DNA of 48,365 nt from an uncultured Aquimarina sp. (GTDB lineage: Bacteria > Bacteroidota > Bacteroidia > Flavobacteriales > Flavobacteriaceae): positions 1-48,365 of the forward strand of contig CANNCQ010000020.1 of NCBI GenBank assembly GCA_947503135.1. The letters run 5' to 3'. This document shows, piece by piece, positions 41,064 through 48,365 of the stretch. The number at the start of each line of letters is the position of its first letter. Position 1 is the stretch's first letter. A model generated the notes under the pieces. That model searched no databases, was not told where the DNA came from, and was given only the letters and a program-made list of their open reading frames with translations. The translations under genes were made by a program, and so were the position numbers.

Positions 41064-42014
41064 TTGAATATAACTAAAGAAGCTAAAACGGCATTACTAG
41101 TAATTTCAGCTATAGTCCTATTAATTTTTGGCTATAACTTTTTAAAAGGGAAAAATTTATTGAGTAACGATAAAGTGTTTTATGCACTTTATGAAAATGT
41201 AGAAGGTTTAAATAGTTCTTCTAAAGTTACTATTAACGGATTTGTTGTTGGACATATAATTGACATCAGTTTCGCCAACAAAGAAGGGAAGCTTAAAGTT
41301 ACTTTTCAAATAGAAAACGATTTTCAGTTTGGTAAAAAAAGTGTTGCAAAAATCTATAGTACCGGTTTTATAGGAGGTAAAAACATTGCGATTATACCAG
41401 AAGAAAATCCAACTGCTTTCGCAGAAGGAAACGAAACATTAGCCTCGTTTGTGGAGATTGATGTAGTTAGTGAATTTTCGGATAAATTGGATCCTATTCA
41501 AAACAAACTTAACATTGTTTTGGATAAAACAGCTGTAATGATCACTTCTTTAAACAAGGTGTTGAACGAAGAGAATACGAATAACATTTCCGAATCCTTA
41601 AAATCACTTTCATCAACTCTAAATAATTTCAAAACAACTACGGCAAGCCTTAATACGCTGATAGCTGATAATAAATCAAGTTTGAGTTTGACTATTGATA
41701 ATTTTAAGAAATCCTCGGATAATATAAATAAGTTTTCTCAAGAAATTTCGAATGCAGAAGTCTCAAAATTAATAGCCGATTTAAATACAATAGTAGGTGA
41801 TTTTTCTAAAGTGGCTAGTAAATTAAATACCACTTCAGGAACAGCTGGGAAATTAATAAATGATCCTAGAGTTTATGATAACCTAGATAGGGCTACAAGG
41901 CAATTAGATTTGTTGTTACAAGATGTTAAATTAAATCCTAAGCGATATGTTCATTTTTCAGTTTTTGGAAAAAAAGGAAAGGAATATAATAAGCCTAAAG
42001 ATTCTTTAAAATAA
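41064..42014 (+). CDS. MlaD/MCE family protein (TTG start)
   Basis: No ATG stands near the N-terminus. The TTG at 41064 gives 'NITKEAKTALLVISAIVLLI' as residues 2-21, which matches the N-terminal helix of flavobacterial MCE proteins; another in-frame TTG at 41031 adds eleven residues without homology and lies in the promoter. The 316-residue protein has one helix (about 8-27), an MCE domain ('YENVEGLNSSSKVTINGFVV', about 45-115, with 'YSTGFIGGKNIAI'), and a helical, Ser/Asn-rich C-terminal region. MCE proteins carry lipids between membranes, usually with an MlaEF transporter, absent here. The Fe-S genes follow at 4 nt. Confidence 0.88.
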   Translation: MNITKEAKTALLVISAIVLLIFGYNFLKGKNLLSNDKVFYALYENVEGLNSSSKVTINGFVVGHIIDISFANKEGKLKVTFQIENDFQFGKKSVAKIYSTGFIGGKNIAIIPEENPTAFAEGNETLASFVEIDVVSEFSDKLDPIQNKLNIVLDKTAVMITSLNKVLNEENTNNISESLKSLSSTLNNFKTTTASLNTLIADNKSSLSLTIDNFKKSSDNINKFSQEISNAEVSKLIADLNTIVGDFSKVASKLNTTSGTAGKLINDPRVYDNLDRATRQLDLLLQDVKLNPKRYVHFSVFGKKGKEYNKPKDSLK

Positions 42015-42018
42015 AATT

Positions 42019-43347
42019 ATGCAATATATACCAAACATACTATTTGCAGTTCTGTTAGTAGCAGGAATAGGATATTTTACTATTAATGTACGCAAGCTAA
42101 TTCGTAATATAAAACTAGGTATAGATGTCGATCGTTCGGATAATAAACCGTTACGGTTAAAAAATATGCTTAAAATTGCGCTGGGACAAACTAAAATGGT
42201 ACGACGTCCAATAGCGGGTTTTTTGCATGTTATAGTTTATGTTGGTTTTATTATTATAAATATTGAAGTCCTAGAAATTATTATTGATGGTTTGTTTGGG
42301 ACTCACAGGATTTTTGCACCCCTTGGAACAGTTTATGACTTCTTAATAGGCTCTTTTGAGGTGTTGGCTTTCTTGGTTTTAATAACGGTTATTATTTTTT
42401 GGTTAAGAAGAAATGTTATCAAAATAAAGCGTTTTTTAAGTTCAGAAATGGAAGGTTGGCCGAAATCGGACGGTAACATTATTTTGTATTTTGAAGTAGT
42501 GCTTATGCTGTTATTTTTAACAATGAACGCTGCCGATTTTCAATTACAAAATCTAGGGGCAGATCATTACGTAAAAGCAGGTTCTTTTCCAATTAGTAGT
42601 TGGATGATTTTACCATTTATAGAAAACTTATCAGAAAGTAGTTTAGTGTTATTGGAGCGAACAGCTTGGTGGTTACATATTACAGGAATATTATGTTTTT
42701 TAAACTACTTATATTTTTCAAAACACTTACATATTCTTTTAGCATTTCCTAATACGTACTACGCTAAGCTAACACCTAACGGAAAATTCCCAAATTCTGA
42801 AGCAGTTACTAAAGAAGTAAAACTGATGATGGACCCAGATGCAGATCCTTTTGCAGCTCCGGCGGAAACAGAAGGAACAGAAGAAGTAGCTAAATTTGGA
42901 GCATCGGATGTAACGGATTTAAATTGGGTTCACTTACTTAGTGCTTATACATGTACTGAATGTGGACGTTGTACAAGTGAATGCCCAGCCAATCAAACTG
43001 GAAAAAAACTATCTCCACGAAAAATAATGATGGATACTAGAGATCGTTTGGAAGAAGTTGGTAAAAATATAGATGCTAATGGAAGTTTTGTGGCGGATGG
43101 AAAGCAACTGTTAGGCGACTATATATCCAATGAGGAAATATGGGCTTGTACGACTTGTAATGCATGTGTAGAGGCATGTCCTGTGAGTATAGATCCATTG
43201 TCTATTATAAATGAGATGAGACAGTATTTGGTGATGGAAGAGAGTGCTGCGCCAACGGAATTGAATAATATGATGTCTAACATCGAAAATAATGGTGCTC
43301 CATGGCCTTACAATCAAATGGACCGTTTAAACTGGATTAACGAATAG
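42019..43347 (+). CDS. Membrane-anchored 4Fe-4S protein (heterodisulfide-reductase-like)
   Basis: The N-terminal half has about four membrane helices ('IPNILFAVLLVAGIGYFTI', 'PIAGFLHVIVYVGFIIINIE', 'VLAFLVLITVIIFWLRR', 'YFEVVLMLLFLTMNA'). The C-terminal half has two 4Fe-4S sites: 'CTECGRCTSECPANQTG' and 'CTTCNACVEACPVSIDPLS'. This resembles HdrC/NarI-fusion and other quinone-linked electron carriers. At 442 residues it should pass electrons between a soluble partner (the next gene) and the membrane quinone pool. It starts 4 nt after the MCE gene and is followed 27 nt later by a CCG-domain protein. Confidence 0.85.
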   Translation: MQYIPNILFAVLLVAGIGYFTINVRKLIRNIKLGIDVDRSDNKPLRLKNMLKIALGQTKMVRRPIAGFLHVIVYVGFIIINIEVLEIIIDGLFGTHRIFAPLGTVYDFLIGSFEVLAFLVLITVIIFWLRRNVIKIKRFLSSEMEGWPKSDGNIILYFEVVLMLLFLTMNAADFQLQNLGADHYVKAGSFPISSWMILPFIENLSESSLVLLERTAWWLHITGILCFLNYLYFSKHLHILLAFPNTYYAKLTPNGKFPNSEAVTKEVKLMMDPDADPFAAPAETEGTEEVAKFGASDVTDLNWVHLLSAYTCTECGRCTSECPANQTGKKLSPRKIMMDTRDRLEEVGKNIDANGSFVADGKQLLGDYISNEEIWACTTCNACVEACPVSIDPLSIINEMRQYLVMEESAAPTELNNMMSNIENNGAPWPYNQMDRLNWINE

Positions 43348-43374
43348 TTCTTTATTAACTAAATAAAAGTTATT

Positions 43375-44157
43375 ATGAGTGAAGAATTGAAAGTGCCAAT
43401 TATGGCAAATTGTTTCGCGGAAGGGAAACAACCGGAGATTTTATTTTGGGTAGGATCAGCAGGAAGTTTTGATGATCGAGCAAAAAAAATATCGAGAGCA
43501 TTTGTTAAAGTTCTAAATAAAGCAAAGGTTGAATTTGCAGTGTTAGGAACAGAAGAAAGTTGTACCGGCGATATAGCTAAACGCGCAGGTAATGAGTTTT
43601 TATTCCAAATGCAAGCCGTTACTAATATAGAAGTTCTTAATGCTTACGAAGTAAAACGTATAGTTACTTGTGATCCGCATTCCTTTAATTGTTTGAAGAA
43701 TGAATACCCTGATTTAGGCGGTGCTTACGAAGTAATTCATCATACTCAATTTATTGATGAGTTAATTAATAGTGGAAGATTAGTTGTTGAAGGAAACACG
43801 TATAAAGGGAAAAAAATTACATTTCATGATCCTTGTTATTTGGGAAGAGCTAACAATGAATATAGCGCACCAAGAAAAGTATTAGCTTCTACGAATGCTA
43901 CAATTGTAGAGATGAAGCGTAGCAAGCAGACCGCACTTTGTTGTGGGGCGGGAGGGGCTCAAATGTTTAAAGAGCCAGAAAAAGGAACGATAGATATTAA
44001 TGTTTTAAGAACAGAAGATGCTTTGGAAACAGCACCTAATATAATAGCAACAGCTTGTCCTTATTGTAATACCATGTTAACAGATGGTGTTAAGTTTAAA
44101 AATAAAGAAGCTGAAGTTTCGGTTTTAGACATAGCAGAATTAATTGCCAATTCTTAA
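43375..44157 (+). CDS. CCG-domain Fe-S protein (HdrB/LutA-like)
   Basis: The 260-residue protein has the paired cysteine-rich (CCG) modules: 'CTGDIAKRAGNEFLF' then 'VTCDPHSFNCLKNEYP', and 'HDPCYLGRANNEY' then 'LCCGAGGAQMFKEP', ending 'TACPYCNTMLTDG'. HdrB and LutA use such modules to bind an unusual Fe-S cluster. It almost certainly pairs with the membrane Fe-S protein 27 nt upstream, as a redox pair that would accept electrons from an unknown donor (flavoprotein dehydrogenase or ETF). The start 'MSEELKVPIMANC' fits homologues. A 72-nt gap to serB contains no strong terminator. Confidence 0.85.
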   Translation: MSEELKVPIMANCFAEGKQPEILFWVGSAGSFDDRAKKISRAFVKVLNKAKVEFAVLGTEESCTGDIAKRAGNEFLFQMQAVTNIEVLNAYEVKRIVTCDPHSFNCLKNEYPDLGGAYEVIHHTQFIDELINSGRLVVEGNTYKGKKITFHDPCYLGRANNEYSAPRKVLASTNATIVEMKRSKQTALCCGAGGAQMFKEPEKGTIDINVLRTEDALETAPNIIATACPYCNTMLTDGVKFKNKEAEVSVLDIAELIANS

Positions 44158-44229
44158 TTTAATCTATAAAAGACTTTTATAATTCAAGCGAAATATTCAA
44201 TTTTGCAGTCCTTTTGAGTATAACTATTT

Positions 44230-45462
44230 ATGAGTAAAGAAATTTTCCTATTAACTATTTCGGGTCAGGATAAACCGGGATTGACATCAGCTTTAACAGA
44301 TGTATTGGCACAGTATGGAGCTAAGGTATTAGATATTGGTCAAGCAAACATTCACAATACATTGTCTTTGGGTATTTTATTTGAAATTGAAGCAGGAGAA
44401 AAATCTGCAGCAGTTTTAAAAGATCTTCTTTTTAGGGCATACGAACTAGGTATCACTGCTAAATTTAAACCAGTAACTTCTGAAGATTATGAAGATTGGG
44501 TTGGCTTGCAAGGAAAAAATAAATATATAATTACTTTGTTAGGTGAAAAGCTTTCCGCTGAACAAATATCTGCGGTTACTAAAGTGGTATCTGATAAAAA
44601 ACTGAATATAGATTCTATAAAGAGGCTTACAGGTAGGTTATCTTTGGTAAAAGAGGATGAGTATCCAAGATCTTCTATAGAGCTCTCTATACGTGGCCAT
44701 ATTGAAGATAAAGCGGAGTTTACGGAAAAGTTTATGCAAATATCTAGGGATTTAGATGTTGATATAGCTTTTCAAGAAGATAATATATACAGAAGAAATA
44801 GACGTTTAGTTTGCTTTGATATGGATTCAACATTAATCCAAACGGAGGTTATTGATGAATTAGCAGAGTTAGCAGGGGTAGGAGCAAAGGTAAAAGCAAT
44901 TACAGAGTCTGCTATGCAGGGTGAAATAGATTTTAACGAAAGTTTTAAAAAGCGCATGGCTTTGTTAGAAGGTTTAAGTGAAGATGTATTGCGTAATGTT
45001 GCAATAAACTTACCAATAACAAAAGGCGCTAGGCGATTAATAAATACGTTGAAAAACTACGGCTATAAAACGGCCATATTATCAGGTGGTTTCACCTATT
45101 TTGGAAATTACCTGCAAAAAGAATTAGGTATTGATTACGTTCATGCGAATGAATTAGAAATTAAAAACGGAGCCTTAACCGGAGGTTACATAGGTGAAAT
45201 TGTAGATGGTAATAAAAAGGCAGAATTCCTTAAGCAAATAGCTGAAAAAGAAGGAATATCGATTGAGCAAACAATTGCAGTAGGTGATGGGGCTAATGAT
45301 TTGCCAATGCTTAATTTGGCTGGCTTAGGTATTGCTTTTCATGCAAAGCCAAAAGTAAAAAATAATGCTCAAAGTTCTATTTCTAGTATAGGTTTAGATG
45401 GGGTGCTTTATCTATTAGGATATCACGACCGTCATATAGATGATTTTGTTTTGGTGGAATAG
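44230..45462 (+). CDS. serB: Phosphoserine phosphatase with ACT domains
   Basis: SerB dephosphorylates phosphoserine, the last step of serine synthesis. Residues 1-180 contain two ACT-type regions ('LLTISGQDKPGLTSALTDVL', 'KYIITLLGEKLSAEQISAV'). The HAD domain begins at 'CFDMDSTLIQTEVIDELA' with nucleophile Asp197 and acid Asp199 in the DxDxT motif. 'GGFTYFG' (motif II region) and 'AVGDGANDLPML' (motif IV) complete it. Length 410 is longer than E. coli SerB because of the ACT pair, as is usual in Bacteroidota. It ends at a hairpin shared with the convergent GH5 gene. Confidence 0.95.
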   Translation: MSKEIFLLTISGQDKPGLTSALTDVLAQYGAKVLDIGQANIHNTLSLGILFEIEAGEKSAAVLKDLLFRAYELGITAKFKPVTSEDYEDWVGLQGKNKYIITLLGEKLSAEQISAVTKVVSDKKLNIDSIKRLTGRLSLVKEDEYPRSSIELSIRGHIEDKAEFTEKFMQISRDLDVDIAFQEDNIYRRNRRLVCFDMDSTLIQTEVIDELAELAGVGAKVKAITESAMQGEIDFNESFKKRMALLEGLSEDVLRNVAINLPITKGARRLINTLKNYGYKTAILSGGFTYFGNYLQKELGIDYVHANELEIKNGALTGGYIGEIVDGNKKAEFLKQIAEKEGISIEQTIAVGDGANDLPMLNLAGLGIAFHAKPKVKNNAQSSISSIGLDGVLYLLGYHDRHIDDFVLVE

Positions 45463-45504
45463 TAGTATTTTAAAATTTACTGTTTCATTATTTCAATAGT
45501 ACAT

Positions 45505-45545
45505 AAGCAAAAACAGGAGCAATATTATTGCTCCTGTTTTTGCTT
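45505..45545. terminator. Bidirectional terminator between serB and the GH5 gene
   Basis: A perfect 19-bp stem (AAGCAAAAACAGGAGCAAT with its complement) and 3-nt loop ATT. T tracts lie on both strands, and both genes point towards it. Confidence 0.9.
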
Positions 45546-45570
45546 ATAATTGTATTAAATCTATTTTAGT

Positions 45571-46818
45571 CTAGTCTTTAATTAACGAGCTTTCAACAAT
45601 AGCATCTGCTTGCGTTTGCGATCTCCATCTAAGCGTTCTTCTGTCTAATAACCCGATATTACCACCATCATCCCAAAGTACGGTTAAAAGTCCTCTTTTT
45701 GTAGCTTCCTCAACATAGAATTTGGCATATTCTATTCGATTCTCTGTTGGTATTTTATCAGTTCTAGTGCCCCATTCACCAAGTATAACAGGTCTATTCT
45801 CTCTAACAATCCATTTTTGCTTAATATTTTCAAATTCGGCTCTTAAGTCAGCTTTTTCTTGATCGGAACCCCAGATGCCTTCACCATTTAAGGCGTATTG
45901 AAAAGGAAAGTAAGTATGAATGGTTATGATGATATTTGGGTCGTTATTAGGAACAATAAGATCATCCATCGCTTTGTTGATAGCACTGCCAGCCCATGGA
46001 GTAATCATAAGTTGTCTATTACTGTTGTTACCTTTAGTATCTCTAATGGCATCTACAGCAGTTTTTGTGTATTCATTTACAATCCTACGCCCTGAAACAG
46101 AACCACCATTCCATTCTTCAGGAACATTTTTCAATCTTGGCTCGTTCATTACTTCGAAAATCAATTGCTCATTGTAAGCTTCAAAATAGGTTGCTATCTG
46201 TGTCCAAGTGCTCTTAAGTCGAGCATTGGCATTCGCTTTGTCGCTTTCGACTGGACGTAACCATTCGTTATCGTGATGGATGTTTAATATTACATGCATG
46301 TCGTTAGACATGGCCCAATCAACAACGTTTTTCACTCGTTGTAAATATCCTGCTTCTATTTGGTAAGGAGCTGTAGGGTTTTGATTTGTTCTCCAAGAAA
46401 CAGGTAGTCGTAACGTTTTAAATCCTGTTTCTGCAACTTTATCAATAACGGCTTTGCTAGGTAAAGGATTACCCCATTCTGTTTTAGTGGTATTAAATAA
46501 GTCGGCATCGTTAACAACATCTAAACTATTACCAAGATTCCATCCAACTCCCATTTCGGCAACAAAATCAAATGAATTTAAATTTCTAACAGATCCTATT
46601 CCAGGATCTCCTGGGTTAGTGTTTGCTATAGGAAGTTGTAATATTTCATCGTTATTATTGATTACAGGTGGGTTGGAGTTTGTTGTAGGGAGTTGTAATA
46701 TATCTTCATCATCATTATTATTGATTACAGGTTGAGGTTCTGGCGAAGCATCGTCCGAACCACATGAGTAAAAAAATATTAATAAAGCCAGGGGGTACAA
46801 ATATTTAATTAATTTCAT
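45571..46818 (-). CDS. Glycoside hydrolase family 5 (cellulase-like) lipoprotein
   Basis: A lipoprotein signal with Cys19 ('FFYSCGSDD') is followed by an Asn/Asp/Pro-rich linker with a near-duplicated unit (residues 31-50 and 52-69) and a GH5 TIM barrel. The catalytic acid/base is Glu226 in 'IFEVMNEPRL' and the nucleophile Glu348 in 'PVILGEWGT'. Other landmarks are 'GVGWNLGNSLD', 'LRLPVSWR' and 'ILNIHHDNEW'. The 415-residue protein would act at the cell surface on beta-1,4-glucans or related mannans. There is no SusCD pair, regulator or CBM nearby. A TATAACGTTATA palindrome lies 40 nt before the start. Confidence 0.92.
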   Translation of the reverse strand: MKLIKYLYPLALLIFFYSCGSDDASPEPQPVINNNDDEDILQLPTTNSNPPVINNNDEILQLPIANTNPGDPGIGSVRNLNSFDFVAEMGVGWNLGNSLDVVNDADLFNTTKTEWGNPLPSKAVIDKVAETGFKTLRLPVSWRTNQNPTAPYQIEAGYLQRVKNVVDWAMSNDMHVILNIHHDNEWLRPVESDKANANARLKSTWTQIATYFEAYNEQLIFEVMNEPRLKNVPEEWNGGSVSGRRIVNEYTKTAVDAIRDTKGNNSNRQLMITPWAGSAINKAMDDLIVPNNDPNIIITIHTYFPFQYALNGEGIWGSDQEKADLRAEFENIKQKWIVRENRPVILGEWGTRTDKIPTENRIEYAKFYVEEATKRGLLTVLWDDGGNIGLLDRRTLRWRSQTQADAIVESSLIKD

Positions 46819-46915
46819 AATATTATATTTTTTTTGAATATAATGATTTTGTTGTTATATAACGTTATAGTAAGTAGTTTAATAGGTGATTTTATAAATC
46901 AAAGGGTATTAAAAA

Positions 46916-48130
46916 TTAAGAGTTTTTCTCCAATAGTGCCATGTAAAACCCATCATAACCAGATACATGTGATAATATTTTTTGATCTGATATTAATTTG
47001 AATTTTTTTCCATTTTCAGACTTTAAAAATTCAGCTACTTGGTGTTGGTTTTCGGAAGGTAATATAGAGCAGGTTGCATATATTAATTTACCTCCATCTT
47101 TAACCATCTTAGAGTAGGATTGTAAAATTTCTGCTTGCGTTTTTTTAATTTTATCTAAAAATTCAGGTTGCAGCTTCCATTTTGCATCTGGGTTTCTTCG
47201 TAATACCCCTAGTCCGCTGCAGGGAGCATCAATAAGTACTCGGTCTGCTTTATTTTGGAGTTTTTTTATGGTTTTGGAGTTTTCTATTATTCTAGTTTCA
47301 ATATTGTGTGCTCCAGCTCTTCGTGCTCTTCTTTTAAGTTCCTTTAATTTATTATCATAAATATCCATGGAAATTATCTGACCCTTGTTTTTTGTTAAAG
47401 CAGCCAAATGCAGTGTTTTTCCGCCAGCTCCTGCACAGGTGTCAACAATTCGCATGCCAGGGGTAACATCTAAAAAATGCGCTACTTTTTGAGAGGATGC
47501 ATCTTGTACTTCAAAATAGCCCTTTTTAAAACTGTCAGTGCTAAATACATTGCTTCTTTCTGAAAGGATTAGGGCATCGGGATAATCTTCTAAATTTTGG
47601 GTGTGAATTTCTTCTTGACCTAAGGCTTCTTTAGCTCCGGATTTTGTGGTTTTTAAACTATTTACCCTCAGAACTACAGGGGCTTTGGTGTTTAATGCGG
47701 TAATTTCTTTAGACCATATTTCTTCACCTAATTCTTCAACTCCTAATTCGTCTAGCCAATCAGGAATAGATTCTTTAATCTTCCTTATTTTTGATAACTC
47801 GTCAAAACGACCTTTTATACGTCTAGTTGGTGTGCCTTCAAATTGTTTCCAATCGGGAAGTTCAATACCTCTTAAAACCGCCCATACACAAAATACTTTA
47901 AATAAATTCTCTCTTGAATAGTGTTCTTTGATTTCTGCTACTTCTGAATACAATCGTTTCCATCTCACAATTTCGTAAGTTGTTTCAGCTATAAAACCTC
48001 TATCTCTCGATCCCCAACGTTTGTCTCGTTTAAGCGTTTTAGATACCACCTTGTCGGCATATTTATTCTCATTAAAAATTTCGTTGAGAGAATCAATAAC
48101 GGCAAAAACCAAGGTTCTGTGAAGTCTCAT
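46916..48130 (-). CDS. RsmB/NOP family rRNA cytosine-C5 methyltransferase
   Basis: The 404-residue product has an NusB-like/RsmB N-terminal region and a SAM-dependent Rossmann domain: 'DTCAGAGGKTLHLAAL' (SAM site), 'VLIDAPCSGLGVLRRNPD' (with the Pro-Cys motif IV), and 'LIYATCSILPSENQHQV' (motif VI catalytic Cys). It methylates a cytosine in 16S rRNA; RsmB proper acts on C967, but the exact target is not provable here. Start ATG 48130 ('MRLHRTLVFAVIDSLNEIF') is chosen over the ATG at 48187, whose extra 19 residues ('MHPNLHFNNYIKQIKQYYY') look non-coding. Confidence 0.93.
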   Translation of the reverse strand: MRLHRTLVFAVIDSLNEIFNENKYADKVVSKTLKRDKRWGSRDRGFIAETTYEIVRWKRLYSEVAEIKEHYSRENLFKVFCVWAVLRGIELPDWKQFEGTPTRRIKGRFDELSKIRKIKESIPDWLDELGVEELGEEIWSKEITALNTKAPVVLRVNSLKTTKSGAKEALGQEEIHTQNLEDYPDALILSERSNVFSTDSFKKGYFEVQDASSQKVAHFLDVTPGMRIVDTCAGAGGKTLHLAALTKNKGQIISMDIYDNKLKELKRRARRAGAHNIETRIIENSKTIKKLQNKADRVLIDAPCSGLGVLRRNPDAKWKLQPEFLDKIKKTQAEILQSYSKMVKDGGKLIYATCSILPSENQHQVAEFLKSENGKKFKLISDQKILSHVSGYDGFYMALLEKNS

Positions 48131-48266
48131 ATAATAGTATTGTTTAATTTGTTTAATGTAATTATTGAAATGCAAATTTGGGTGCAAGATAGTCCTCTAA
48201 ATCTTACAATTCACAATTTCATTATTATTTTAAGTTGTAATTGCTGGTTTTTTATGGGATAATAGA

Positions 48267-48365
48267 GTGGAGATTTATACTAATCTTAACCCGTTGTGCA
48301 TTTTAAACAATGCTAATTTTGATATTATTAATTTTTCTATCAAAGATAAATTTGTTGATATATTG
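48267..48365 (+). CDS. Possible 5' start of a gene running off the window
   Basis: The plus-strand frame that includes GTG 48267 is open to the window edge, with codons that look coding ('NNANFDIINFSIKDKFVDIL'). No stop is reached in the remaining 99 bases. The evidence is codon pattern only; the start could equally be elsewhere. Confidence 0.25.
   Translation, partial: MEIYTNLNPLCILNNANFDIINFSIKDKFVDIL

Noticed and set aside
1..48365. CRISPR arrays, insertion sequences, prophage, toxin-antitoxin or known defence systems
   Set aside because: No regularly spaced short repeats, transposases, integrases or recognised defence genes are present.

Overview
The window is AT-rich chromosomal DNA from a member of the Bacteroidota, almost certainly a flavobacterium (class Flavobacteriia). 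The evidence is a T9SS type B sorting domain, two PorP/SprF-plus-OmpA pairs, the split transketolase, paired Amt/PII genes, the Asp-type HemB, and promoters of the Bacteroidota form (-33 TTTG, about 19 nt, -7 TAnnTTTG) without Shine-Dalgarno sequences. I do not commit to a genus. I see no rRNA, tRNA, CRISPR array, insertion sequence or phage.

Layout. 1-4320: the 3' end of a large secreted adhesin (Calx-beta-like, SdrD B-like, DUF11-like and CHU_C sorting domains), then a PorP/SprF-like protein and an OmpA/TPR/PD40 protein, closed by a strong terminator. 4355-8181: isopentenyl-diphosphate isomerase, a LuxE-like protein, a BON-LysM (Kbp-like) protein, a small secreted protein and HemB. 8245-15040: a BIG2-DM13 lipoprotein with a beta-barrel partner, a CNNM/CBS protein, a serine hydrolase, a PolB-like exonuclease and a fused oligopeptide ABC ATPase. 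15038-17430 (minus): a 49-codon ORF and a 3-oxoacid CoA-transferase whose two subunit genes flank a 1-Cys peroxiredoxin. 17605-21405: FabD, a CBM-like secreted protein, a GH43 lipoprotein and an unknown lipoprotein.

21406-24821: a gene-free region with a possible structured leader, then a second PorP/OmpA pair. It is a direct repeat (2924 bp, no indel, about 2% divergent) of the pair at 1369-4292. The first copy has its adhesin upstream; the second does not.

24933-36563: MnmE, then a nitrogen block of two tandem glnK-amt pairs (minus strand) facing divergent gltBD. Ammonium uptake, PII sensing and glutamate synthesis therefore sit together. 36750-48130: split transketolase; divergent tgt, an LptF/G permease, an MCE protein and two Fe-S electron-transfer proteins; SerB; a GH5 cellulase-like lipoprotein; and an RsmB-type rRNA methyltransferase.

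Most of the window is housekeeping. The strongest points for a second look are the PorP/OmpA repeat with its swapped signal peptide and one hyperdivergent loop, the leader before copy two, the peroxiredoxin inside the CoA-transferase operon, and a Tgt without its zinc cysteines. I found no clear new defence or mobile system.
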